A DNA stretch of 40,216 nucleotides, taken from the NCBI GenBank assembly GCA_964653595.1, contig CAZZHH010000030.1, positions 1 through 40,216 of the forward strand, read 5' to 3'. Below are positions 18,204-25,234 of this stretch, in pieces (within the stretch, counting starts at the first letter, position 1; every line of letters begins with the position of its first letter). The position numbers and the translations under genes are program-made. The DNA is from JBAXTE01 sp964653595 (GTDB taxonomy: Bacteria; Bacteroidota; Bacteroidia; Bacteroidales; WCHB1-69). Below the pieces are notes generated by a model. The model saw only the letters and a program-made list of their open reading frames with translations. It searched no databases and was not told the DNA's origin.

Positions 18204-18515
18204 ATGAATAGTAAACCAAAGTTTTCAGATCATCAGAATGAGATTGCTCGTTTGTGTAAAGCTTTAGGCCACCCAGCTCGGGTATATATCATGGAGCGTT
18301 TGTCATCAATGCAATCGTGTTGCACCAGCGGTGAGATGATCGGAGATATTCCGATTGCTCGTTCTACGCTATCGCAACACCTCAAAGAACTCAAAATTGC
18401 AGGGTTGATTCAGGGGGATATTGAACCTCCGATGATTAAATATTGCATTCATAATGAAAACTGGGAGACCGCTAAAATACTGTTGTCAAATCTGATAAAT
18501 ATCGAAAAAAGATGA
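18204..18515 (+). CDS. arsR: ArsR/SmtB-family transcriptional repressor
   Basis: A 103-aa winged-helix regulator. IARLCKALGHPARVYIMERL is the typical ArsR start, and the recognition helix is around residues 52-63 (ARSTLSQHLKEL), followed by the wing GLIQGDIEPPMIKYCI. Cysteines lie at 18, 39, 40 and 81. The C39-C40 pair, just before the HTH, is not the classical ELCVCDL site but could with C18 form a thiol site for As(III), Sb(III) or Hg(II). It is the second gene after the palindromic promoter at 17908 and overlaps the next gene by 4 bases (ATGA). It probably controls the whole island. Confidence 0.92.
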   Translation: MNSKPKFSDHQNEIARLCKALGHPARVYIMERLSSMQSCCTSGEMIGDIPIARSTLSQHLKELKIAGLIQGDIEPPMIKYCIHNENWETAKILLSNLINIEKR

Positions 18516-19042
18516 AAATAATATCAAAATTAATGTTGATTCTTGGAATCGTGATTTTTGCTGTTTCATGCAGTTCGACTGGGAAAACGGACGAAAAATC
18601 GGGGGATACAACAGCTGTTGTAAATAGCTCAACAGATACTTCCTCTATGGAGACAATTGCAACGAATGACACCACCACCCAAAACGGGTCGGAGGCTAAA
18701 GTGGAACAATCCAAGATAATGATTTACAGCTTTCATGTAACCAATCGCTGCGCTTCATGCATTGCCATTGAAGAGTCGACAAAAAAGACGTTAGATACTT
18801 ACTTCAAAAACGAAGTAAAGAACGGACGAATCAAATTGTCGGTTTTGAATGTGGATGAAAAGGCAAACGAGAAGATTGCCGAAAAGTATCAGGCTTTTGG
18901 CTCGGGTTTGTTTATCACCCGCATATTCAAAGGAAAAGAGACCACAGCCGATCTAACGGGAGACGGTTTTAAATATGCCAGAAACAAACAAGATAAGTTT
19001 ATCGATGTTTTGAAGGGAAAAATTCAGGAATTCTTAAAATAA
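18512..19042 (+). CDS. arsF: ArsF-like lipoprotein with thioredoxin-type CASC motif
   Basis: A 176-aa predicted lipoprotein: signal peptide with lipobox FAVSC (Cys20), a Ser/Thr-rich linker (~21-65), then a domain beginning IMIYSFHVTNRCASCIAIE with C80-A-S-C83. It matches my memory of the 'nitrophenyl compound nitroreductase subunit ArsF' family in Bacteroides ars operons. The biochemical role claimed by that name is not shown by the sequence, and what I see is a thioredoxin-like dithiol protein on the periplasmic side. The start overlaps the arsR stop. The next gene encodes a close paralogue of its C-terminal domain. Confidence 0.75.
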   Translation: MKIISKLMLILGIVIFAVSCSSTGKTDEKSGDTTAVVNSSTDTSSMETIATNDTTTQNGSEAKVEQSKIMIYSFHVTNRCASCIAIEESTKKTLDTYFKNEVKNGRIKLSVLNVDEKANEKIAEKYQAFGSGLFITRIFKGKETTADLTGDGFKYARNKQDKFIDVLKGKIQEFLK

Positions 19043-19051
19043 AACACAAAC

Positions 19052-19501
19052 ATGAAGAAATTAATCATCATCGCTATAGGACTATTTATGTCAATGAACC
19101 TGTTTGCACAACAAAATGGCGATACCATTATCTCAAACAATCCTCAAAAGGTAAAATTGAGAGTGCTCTATTTCCACATCGAACACCGCTGCAATACCTG
19201 TCATTCCATTGAAACATATGTGAGGAAGACTCTTTTCGAAAACTTCCAAACGCAAATTGATAACGGATTGTTAGATCTGTCTATCATCAATTGTGAGGAC
19301 ACCTTGAATGCAGCAATCTCTAAGAAATATGATGCATACGGAGCCACATTGGCCATCACGCCATATAATGCAACTGGTGTAGAACTAAAATATGAAGATA
19401 TGACCGGTTGGGCGTTCAAGACTATTGGAAATCCAGATCTGTTCATCTCGCAACTGAAAGAGAAAATAACAGCATACTTGAAATATGAGGAATACCACTA
19501 A
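19052..19501 (+). CDS. arsF: Second ArsF-like exported thiol protein
   Basis: A 149-aa protein with a cleavable-type signal (MKKLIIIAIGLFMSMNLFAQ), lacking the lipobox of its neighbour. The domain aligns with the upstream protein throughout: LYFHIEHRCNTCHSIE (C47-N-T-C50), then KTLFENFQTQIDNGLLDLSIINCEDTLN and GATLAITPY. One additional Cys is in IINCED. The two genes are 9 bp apart and look like a tandem duplication followed by divergence, one membrane-tethered and one soluble. It is probably periplasmic and part of the arsenic or thiol redox module. Confidence 0.75.
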   Translation: MKKLIIIAIGLFMSMNLFAQQNGDTIISNNPQKVKLRVLYFHIEHRCNTCHSIETYVRKTLFENFQTQIDNGLLDLSIINCEDTLNAAISKKYDAYGATLAITPYNATGVELKYEDMTGWAFKTIGNPDLFISQLKEKITAYLKYEEYH

Positions 19502-19827
19502 GACACTAAGTGCACTAAGCTATGCAGTGAGCTTGTCGAATTGAATCACTAAGACTTCTTAATTCATACTTTGTCACACTGAGCCTGTCAAAGTGCTGTA
19601 TTCTCTTTTCGTCACACTGAGCTTCGCCTGTCCAGCTTTAACGGGATCGAAGTGCACGTTTCACCACTCAGATATTTATCTAACAGCTTGCTGGTAGACT
19701 AAGAGCACTCAGACACACTCAGACTTCTTAATTCATACTTCTTGCTTCTGTATTCACTTTTCACGTTCTTCCTTCTGTATTCACCTTTATAAACTTTATA
19801 GACTTTCGACTTTAAACTTGTTATCCT
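19502..19827. repeat. Non-coding repeat cluster between arsF and arsG
   Basis: A 326-bp gap in an otherwise tight gene cluster, filled with degenerate repeats. A 25-bp direct repeat (19547-19571 and 19716-19740, one mismatch) contains AGACTTCTTAATTCATACTT. GTCACACTGAGC occurs at 19573-19584 and 19611-19622, with a relative near 19526; I recall this as a REP-like sequence widespread in bacteria. CTTCTGTATTCAC occurs at 19745-19757 and 19772-19784. GCTTCGC at 19621-19627 is the complement of the mini-hairpin GCGAAGC found in the other island repeats. No open frame here is credible. Confidence 0.7.
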
Positions 19828-20553
19828 ATGGAATTTTTACAAAACATTATCGACGGAACAGATAATCCGTTTTTGCTGGCTCTTCTTTTGGGAATCATGA
19901 CCGCAATCAGTCCTTGCCCTTTGGCTACCAATATTACGGCCATCGGATTTATCAGCAAAGACTTGGAAAATAAAAAACGAATATTTTTCAATGGACTTTG
20001 GTACACGTTGGGCCGTGCCATCAGTTATTCTGCGCTTGGAGTCATTATCTATTTGGGGGCCAGTAAATTCTCGATTGCAAAACTTTTCCAATCCAACGGA
20101 GAGAAATTTTTAGGGCCATTATTAATTCTGGTCGGAATATTAATGTTTGATTTTATCAAGATTAAATTCCCGGGAATGAGAGGGTTGAGCGAACGTATGC
20201 AAAATACCGGTAAAAAAGGGAGTTGGTGGAGCGCATTGTTGTTGGGAATCGTCTTTGCCTTGGCATTCTGCCCCTATAGCGGAGTGCTCTATTTTGGTAT
20301 GTTGATGCCAATCACCGTCGCTTCGCCTTCGGGACTCTTTCTACCTCTCGTTTTTGCCATTGCCACAGGGTTGCCGGTAATCATAGTGGCTTATCTTTTG
20401 GCTTTCAGCATCTCCAGTATCGGAGGTTTTTACAACAAAGTGAAAAACTTCGAAAAATGGTTTAGAAGATTAGTTGCCGTAGCATTTATCCTAGTTGGAT
20501 TTTATTATATGTATATGTTCTATCTAAAAAAAGTACTTTTTATTATTCTATAA
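19828..20553 (+). CDS. arsG: CcdA/DsbD-superfamily permease, ArsG-like
   Basis: A 241-aa membrane protein with six predicted TM segments. SPCPLATNITAIGFI in TM1 and FCPYSGVLYFGMLMP in TM4 carry the proline/cysteine pair of the CcdA/DsbD family (here C-P in both), which move electrons across the membrane through a cysteine pair. In ars operons of Bacteroidota, members with this sequence are, as I recall, named ArsG, a permease for aromatic arsenicals. Sequence alone supports thiol-electron transport at least as well. It stands in the arsR operon after a repeat-filled gap. A DoxX/thioredoxin fusion follows 16 bp downstream. Confidence 0.75.
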   Translation: MEFLQNIIDGTDNPFLLALLLGIMTAISPCPLATNITAIGFISKDLENKKRIFFNGLWYTLGRAISYSALGVIIYLGASKFSIAKLFQSNGEKFLGPLLILVGILMFDFIKIKFPGMRGLSERMQNTGKKGSWWSALLLGIVFALAFCPYSGVLYFGMLMPITVASPSGLFLPLVFAIATGLPVIIVAYLLAFSISSIGGFYNKVKNFEKWFRRLVAVAFILVGFYYMYMFYLKKVLFIIL

Positions 20554-20569
20554 ATAAAAAAAGGATATT

Positions 20570-21640
20570 ATGAAAGCTAAAATTATAAAATTCCTGCCAT
20601 GGGGAATAAGGATCTTTATGTTCTTGATGTTTATGGTTTCGGCCGTCACCAAGATGTTTCCCATCTGGGCTTTTGAAAAACAGTTTGTCGATCTGGGAGT
20701 AGCTTCCTGGTGTTGGGCGCCGTTTTTTGCCCGATTCATGATTGCTGTTGAAATCGCGTTAGGTATTGCAATCATTCAGCCTCATTTTCTCAAACGATTG
20801 GTGATTCCAGCAACAATCTTGCTGTTGTCCGTCTTTTGCATCCATCTCTCCATTCAGATGGTTCAATTTGGGGCAATGACTGGTAATTGTGGCTGTTTCG
20901 GACAGATATTACCCATGACACCACTGGAAGCATTTATTAAAAACATCGTGTTTATTGGGATGTTGATCTATCTGTACAAAAAAGTGAAAGATAAAGAAAA
21001 GGGTCAGAACAAATTCGTCTACCTGATTGTGATCGAACTGGCTTCTGCCTTGCTTATGTTCCTCTTATTTCCGTTTTGCCCTTGCAATAGTTCAAATATT
21101 GATAATCAGAATATCGCTGATACTACATTTCAACAATCCAACCTGGTCGATTCAACGGTTGTCACTACAATCAAAGATGAAACGCTCATGAATCAAAAAT
21201 CGACCAAGGAGTTGACTTTGGCTACAGATGTGGAAACCGGTCCCCAAAAAACCAAGTCAAGATTCAGTCGATTTACCACTTTTGGCAACAAAAAAGTGAA
21301 TCTGGACGAGGGAAGGAAAATCATTTGTCTTTTCGCCCCCGGTTGCGATCATTGCATTGAAGCGTCAAAAGAGATTGGATTATTGTCGAAAACCATGGAT
21401 TTACCGGAAGTATACATTCTTTTTATGAACGAGGAGGTTGATAAGATTCCTGCTTTTTTCAAAGAGGCGAATTGCAATTATCCATATAGGGTGATTGAAA
21501 TACCGCTTTTTTGGGATCTTTTGGGGATGAATTCAAATACACCCGGAGTTTTTTACCTATGGAATGGGAATGTCATTAAATCTTTCGAAGGTGCAGAATC
21601 GAATAAGTTTAACCCAGAAGAGTTGAAAAAAGTATTGTAA
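20570..21640 (+). CDS. MauE/DoxX-like membrane protein fused to a thioredoxin-like domain
   Basis: A 356-aa fusion. Residues ~10-165 have four TM segments of MauE/DoxX type with C107-G-C109-F-G in the loop characteristic of the family. ~166-250 is a linker starting with a CPC pair (C170-P-C172). ~250-356 is a thioredoxin-like domain with ICLFAPGCDHCIEAS (C259-D-H-C262) and a cis-proline region NTPGVFYLWNG. Inference: a membrane redox relay taking electrons from the adjacent CcdA-like protein and delivering them to periplasmic dithiol proteins such as the ArsF pair. Fusions of this type are common in Bacteroidota, but the substrate is unknown. Confidence 0.8.
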   Translation: MKAKIIKFLPWGIRIFMFLMFMVSAVTKMFPIWAFEKQFVDLGVASWCWAPFFARFMIAVEIALGIAIIQPHFLKRLVIPATILLLSVFCIHLSIQMVQFGAMTGNCGCFGQILPMTPLEAFIKNIVFIGMLIYLYKKVKDKEKGQNKFVYLIVIELASALLMFLLFPFCPCNSSNIDNQNIADTTFQQSNLVDSTVVTTIKDETLMNQKSTKELTLATDVETGPQKTKSRFSRFTTFGNKKVNLDEGRKIICLFAPGCDHCIEASKEIGLLSKTMDLPEVYILFMNEEVDKIPAFFKEANCNYPYRVIEIPLFWDLLGMNSNTPGVFYLWNGNVIKSFEGAESNKFNPEELKKVL

Positions 21641-21667
21641 TTACATATTATATCAATATTTCAAACT

Positions 21668-22087
21668 ATGAATGAAAAGCTGTTTTCTGGAAAGTGTTTT
21701 AAAGCATCGGAGTATTTGAACATCACCCCCAAAGATGCATATAAGGAATTGATTTCTTCTGAATCGGCAATTTTGGATGTAAGGCAGGAGGAATATTTGT
21801 CCTACAAACGTTTTGATGTCCCAAATGTCATTCATATTGTATTGAGTGAAATTGAACAGAAAATGGAGTTGATTCCTCGGGATATTCCGATCGTTGTCGC
21901 TGATTCCGCAGGCATCAGAAGTAAAGAAGCGATGTTGATATTAATTGAAAAAGGGTTTGAATATATTGCTAACTTAGTAGGTGGATTGGTAGAGTGGGAA
22001 CGTGATGGATTGCCACTGATTATAAACAGCAACGAACGCCTTGAAGGGGCTTGTATTTGTCAGATGAGAACGAAACCAAAGAAGTGA
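21668..22087 (+). CDS. Rhodanese-like protein lacking the catalytic cysteine
   Basis: A 139-aa single rhodanese domain (TPKDAYKELISSESAILDVRQEE... IANLVGGLVEWERDGLPL). The active loop reads D79-S-A-G-I-R-S: the catalytic Cys of CxxGxRS is replaced by Asp, while the GxRS part is kept. Thiosulfate sulfurtransferase activity is therefore unlikely. A CIC motif (C129, C131) near the C-terminus could bind metal instead. It is related in layout to the active rhodanese at 17308. It is the last gene of the first ars block and is followed by 366 bp without a gene. A binding or regulatory role is inference only. Confidence 0.82.
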   Translation: MNEKLFSGKCFKASEYLNITPKDAYKELISSESAILDVRQEEYLSYKRFDVPNVIHIVLSEIEQKMELIPRDIPIVVADSAGIRSKEAMLILIEKGFEYIANLVGGLVEWERDGLPLIINSNERLEGACICQMRTKPKK

Positions 22088-22453
22088 AATGTGAAAAGAT
22101 ATTCCGTGAACGGCGAAGCCCTCAACGAAGTTAAAAGAAGAGCGCGATGCGACATTAATTTGAAGATTTGAAAATGATATAATTTGAAAATTGCGCGAAG
22201 CGGTTATTTTTGAGGATAAAAAAATATTGTTACATTATTTCTATTTTAAAGAATAAAAAGGAAGAAAGTTTTGAAACGTCAAAACGAGATTTCAGAAGCT
22301 CTGAGAGTGTGTTGGGTGTTTAAAGAAATTCAGAAGTGATTATTTTTAAATATAGTTCCTATTATGGGGTTTATTGTCATAGTGTTGAATGATTTAAAAT
22401 AATAATAGATAATCATTTCTCTTAAATTATTGATTAAAAATACAATTATAAAA
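22088..22453. repeat. Gene-free junction with hairpins and one octamer-repeat copy
   Basis: This stretch joins the ars block to the hgcAB block. GGCGAAGCC at 22112-22120 and CGCGATGCG at 22143-22151 are 3-bp-stem mini-hairpins. At 22158-22202 lies a copy of the island repeat in exact 8-bp register: ATTTGAAG, ATTTGAAA, ATGATATA, ATTTGAAA, then ATTGCGCGAAGCG. The remaining ~250 bp to the next start is AT-rich with no clear promoter consensus, terminator or open frame. A promoter for the hgc block may be here, but I cannot point to one. Confidence 0.7.
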
Positions 22454-22729
22454 ATGGAAAATTCAGAAGAAAAAAACAGTCAAGCAAATTGCGATTGTAG
22501 TTCAGGTTGTTGTACACCAACAAATAGCAAAAAAAGTCCATGGAAAATGATTATTTTCGCATTGGTTTTTATCGCAGCTGCTTTAATCATTGGTTTTAAA
22601 TTTTTGGTCGAAGATAAGCCCGAAAATAAAACTAGTCCTTGTCAAACCGATACTACAAAGTGCGCCAATGGCGACACCACAGCAAAACCATGTTGTCCTG
22701 AAAATAAATCGTGTTGCGAAAAAGAATAA
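22454..22729 (+). CDS. Small Cys-rich single-pass membrane protein
   Basis: I start at ATG 22454 (MENSEEKNSQ); the upstream TTG at 22430 is less likely. The 91-aa product has an N-terminal CDCSSGCC cluster, one TM segment at ~27-47 (MIIFALVFIAAALIIGFKFLV) and a C-terminal part with PCCPENKSCCEKE and further single Cys residues. Such paired cysteines suggest binding of a soft metal ion on both membrane faces. I do not recognise a named family. It ends 6 bp before a CcdA-like gene, with hgcA and hgcB next, so it is probably the first gene of that transcript. The CDCSS motif recurs at the end of HgcB. Confidence 0.72.
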   Translation: MENSEEKNSQANCDCSSGCCTPTNSKKSPWKMIIFALVFIAAALIIGFKFLVEDKPENKTSPCQTDTTKCANGDTTAKPCCPENKSCCEKE

Positions 22730-22735
22730 TGCTAT

Positions 22736-23437
22736 ATGGAAACATGGATTAGTGAAGTATTAAATTCAGGACAGTCAGGTATTTCAGTTTTAGTAGCTGT
22801 TTTTATTCTTGGGATACTCAGTGTTTTTACTTGTGTTTGCAATTATGCAATCATTGGAATATTAGCCGGTTATACAGGAACATTGGGCTCAGGTGCTAAA
22901 AGCAAAACAATTTGGTTATCGGGTTTGTATTTTTTATTGGGAACAGTTATCACAATGATGATAATTGGTGCAATAATCGGCTATACCAGTCAGATAATAA
23001 ATAATTCTTTTGGGAATTATTGGAAAATATTTGCTGGTTTAATTTCCATTTTCTTTGGACTTTATTCAATGGATTTGGTGCCAATTAAAATACCTGGAAT
23101 AACTTTTAAACGAAAAAACAGTTCGGGCAGTGTTTTGTCAGCTATGATTTTTGGGATTTCTATTGGTGGATTAGCTTCGGCGAGTAGCATGTGTTGTAAT
23201 CCATTTTTTCCGATAGTTTTAGCGGCTTCTTTCGTAAAAGGAAGTGTGTTTTGGGGAGTGTTGATGCTTCTGACTTTTGCGTTAGGTTATGGATTAACAT
23301 TAGCGGCATCGATGGTTGGAGTAGGACTTGGTATAGGAAAAATGTCGAAATCAATTTCAACCGTTGGAAATGTACTTAAATATTTAGGAGGTATTACAAT
23401 GATTGTTTTAGGATTTTATTTTCTGATAACAATGTAG
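22736..23437 (+). CDS. CcdA/DsbD-superfamily transmembrane thiol-electron carrier
   Basis: A 233-aa protein with six TM segments and an internal two-fold repeat of CcdA type. The expected redox cysteines lie in SVFTCVCNYAIIGIL (TM1) and ASSMCCNPFFPIV (TM4). It is only distantly similar to the ArsG-like protein at 19828, so it is not a recent duplicate. CcdA proteins pass cytoplasmic thioredoxin electrons to extracytoplasmic thiols. Placed between the Cys-rich membrane peptide and hgcA (16 bp gap), it may keep metal-binding thiols reduced. That link is inference from order alone. Confidence 0.83.
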   Translation: METWISEVLNSGQSGISVLVAVFILGILSVFTCVCNYAIIGILAGYTGTLGSGAKSKTIWLSGLYFLLGTVITMMIIGAIIGYTSQIINNSFGNYWKIFAGLISIFFGLYSMDLVPIKIPGITFKRKNSSGSVLSAMIFGISIGGLASASSMCCNPFFPIVLAASFVKGSVFWGVLMLLTFALGYGLTLAASMVGVGLGIGKMSKSISTVGNVLKYLGGITMIVLGFYFLITM

Positions 23438-23453
23438 TTTAAAACAATAATCA

Positions 23454-24485
23454 ATGAAAAGTCATTATATCCTTGGTAAACTGGAAACCCCCGTTGGAAT
23501 TGTTCGACAAATTTCGACCAAATGGGTGTTTAAAGATATTTGGGATACTATCAAAATTCGCTGGTCGATTGGACGAATGAATTATAGGGTAAAACAAGGA
23601 TTATATGCGGTTGGAAATCCAGATGAAAACTCAAATGTATTTGTAACTGGAAATTACAAACTTAGTTTTGATCATTTACGAAGGGCTTTGGATGGGATGA
23701 ATGCTTGGGTTTTAATCCTCGACTCGAAAGGGATAAATGTTTGGTGTGCTGCCGGAAAAGGAACTTTTGGAACAAAAGAATTGGCTTACCGGATAAGTGT
23801 TCACGAATTGAGTAAATTAGTAAATCATCGCAAAGTAATTGTGCCACAATTGGGTGCAGTTGGCGTTTCGGCACATGAAGTAAAAGCCAAAACTGGTTTT
23901 AATGTAATTTACGGACCAGTAGTGGCTTCGGATATTAAAGCGTTTGTTAGCCATAATTTTAAAGCAAGTCCCGAAATGCGAAAAGTCAATTTCAAAATGG
24001 TGGACAGACTGAAATTAATTCCAGTTGAACTCACGTATGGAAAGTATTATTTATTGTTGATTCCAACGTTGTTTTTTATTATTTCGGGATTAAATTCGGA
24101 TGGTTATTCCGTTGATTTAGCATGGAAAAATGGGGGAGTTGCTGTTTTGAATTTATTTACTGCTTATTTTGCTGGTTGTGTCATAACTCCTGCATTTTTA
24201 CCATGGATTCCATTTAGAAGTTTTTCGCTGAAAGGGCTAGTAAGTGGGTCTATTTTCTTTACCATTGTTGCATATTTCCAATTTTCGGGTGATAATTACC
24301 TCGAAATGATTTCATGGTTTTTAATAATGATTTCCATTTCATCATTCTTAGCCATGAATTTTACAGGAACGTCAACCTATACTTCGCTTTCGGGAGTTCA
24401 AAAGGAGATGAAAATTGCATTGCCCACACAAATAATTGCCGCAATTATTGGATGCATTGGATGGATTGTTTCACTCTTTATATAA
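23454..24485 (+). CDS. hgcA: Mercury methylation corrinoid protein HgcA
   Basis: HgcA carries a methyl-corrinoid and transfers the methyl group to Hg(II), making methylmercury together with HgcB. The 343-aa protein has the diagnostic cap-helix motif N95-V-W-C98-A-A-G-K102, in which the cysteine is the lower ligand of cobalt, followed by GTFGTKELAYRI. The corrinoid domain (related to the CO dehydrogenase/acetyl-CoA synthase gamma family) spans ~60-190 with LILDSKG, HRKVIVPQLGAVGVSAHEVK and FNVIYGPV. About five TM segments follow (~198-213, 228-248, 262-278, 284-302, 323-342), and the conserved NFTGTSTYTSLSGVQKEM joins the last two. The methyl-binding domain plus membrane domain separates HgcA from CdhD/AcsC-type proteins, which lack the membrane part. 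The gene is intact and ends 5 bp before hgcB. Confidence 0.95.
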   Translation: MKSHYILGKLETPVGIVRQISTKWVFKDIWDTIKIRWSIGRMNYRVKQGLYAVGNPDENSNVFVTGNYKLSFDHLRRALDGMNAWVLILDSKGINVWCAAGKGTFGTKELAYRISVHELSKLVNHRKVIVPQLGAVGVSAHEVKAKTGFNVIYGPVVASDIKAFVSHNFKASPEMRKVNFKMVDRLKLIPVELTYGKYYLLLIPTLFFIISGLNSDGYSVDLAWKNGGVAVLNLFTAYFAGCVITPAFLPWIPFRSFSLKGLVSGSIFFTIVAYFQFSGDNYLEMISWFLIMISISSFLAMNFTGTSTYTSLSGVQKEMKIALPTQIIAAIIGCIGWIVSLFI

Positions 24486-24490
24486 GTATT

Positions 24491-24796
24491 ATGAGCAGTC
24501 AAGTTTATCTTAAAAATGTGGTTACGCTTGAATTAAATCAAGAAAAATGCTCTGGTTGTAAAATGTGTACCATCGTTTGTCCACATGAAGTATTTACTAT
24601 TGCCCACCGAAAAGCGTTTATTGTAAACAAAGATTGGTGTATGGAATGTGGTGCTTGCCAAAAAAACTGTCCCGAAAATGCAATCAGTGTTCGAACTGGC
24701 GTTGGCTGTGCTGCTGGGGTTATCAATGGACTTTTACGTGGAACTGAACCATCGTGCGACTGCTCTTCATCTTCATCTGGTTCTAACTGTTGCTAA
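24491..24796 (+). CDS. hgcB: Mercury methylation ferredoxin HgcB
   Basis: The start is ATG 24491, 5 bp after hgcA; the longer frame reaching back into hgcA is an artefact. The 101-aa protein has two 4Fe-4S sites: C20-x2-C23-x2-C26-x3-C30-P and C50-x2-C53-x2-C56-x3-C60-P. The HgcB-specific cysteine is C73 in RTGVGCAAG. The tail has C89-D-C91, a serine run and the terminal C100-C101. In HgcB, Cys73 and the C-terminal cysteine pair are known to matter for mercury handling, while the clusters reduce the corrinoid of HgcA. Position, length and all key cysteines fit, so a generic ferredoxin is unlikely. Confidence 0.95.
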   Translation: MSSQVYLKNVVTLELNQEKCSGCKMCTIVCPHEVFTIAHRKAFIVNKDWCMECGACQKNCPENAISVRTGVGCAAGVINGLLRGTEPSCDCSSSSSGSNCC

Positions 24797-24814
24797 ATAA
24801 TAAAAACGGAAATA

Positions 24815-25234
24815 ATGAAAATTTTAATTTTATGTACCGGGAATTCATGCAGAAGTCAGATGGCTCATGGATTTTTGCAATCGTTAGATGAGAATTTAAT
24901 CGTGCGTTCGGCTGGGACAGAAGCATCCGGGAAACTTAACGAAAAAGCTGTTGCCGTTATGAAAGAGAAGGACATCGACATCAGTCACCACACCTCCGAT
25001 TCCGTAGATTTATATCTTGGAGAGGAGTGGGACTATGTCATCACCGTTTGTGGCGGGGCAAATGAAACCTGTCCAGCATTTCTAGGAAAAGTGAAAAACG
25101 GAATTCACATTGGATTTGATGATCCTTCTTTTGCCACTGGAACAGATGAGTTTGTCTGGAGTGAGTACCGACGGGTGAGGGATGAGATTTTTACTTCTTT
25201 TGAAAAGTTTTATGAAGAGAATTTGAAGATTTGA
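24815..25234 (+). CDS. arsC: Thioredoxin-coupled arsenate reductase ArsC (LMW phosphatase type)
   Basis: It reduces arsenate to arsenite. The 139-aa protein begins with the P-loop C7-T-G-N-S-C-R-S of the low-molecular-weight tyrosine-phosphatase fold. It also has the resolving cysteines C79 and C86 in VCGGANETCP, which mark the thioredoxin-dependent arsenate reductases, and the conserved DDPSFATGT loop. It starts 18 bp after hgcB and is probably on the same transcript. The end is odd: the last codons (E-N-L-K-I-stop) are made of the first two octamers of the island repeat, so repeat insertion has probably redefined the C-terminus. The active core is intact. Confidence 0.94.
   Translation: MKILILCTGNSCRSQMAHGFLQSLDENLIVRSAGTEASGKLNEKAVAVMKEKDIDISHHTSDSVDLYLGEEWDYVITVCGGANETCPAFLGKVKNGIHIGFDDPSFATGTDEFVWSEYRRVRDEIFTSFEKFYEENLKI

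Noticed and set aside
23454..24485. CO dehydrogenase/acetyl-CoA synthase corrinoid subunit as the identity of this gene
   Set aside because: The NVWCAAGK motif, the five-TM C-terminal domain and the adjacent HgcB fit HgcA. No other acetyl-CoA synthase gene is nearby.
24314..24490. N-terminal extension of hgcB to 24314
   Set aside because: It would overlap hgcA out of frame by 172 bases, and the HgcB family starts near the 24491 ATG.
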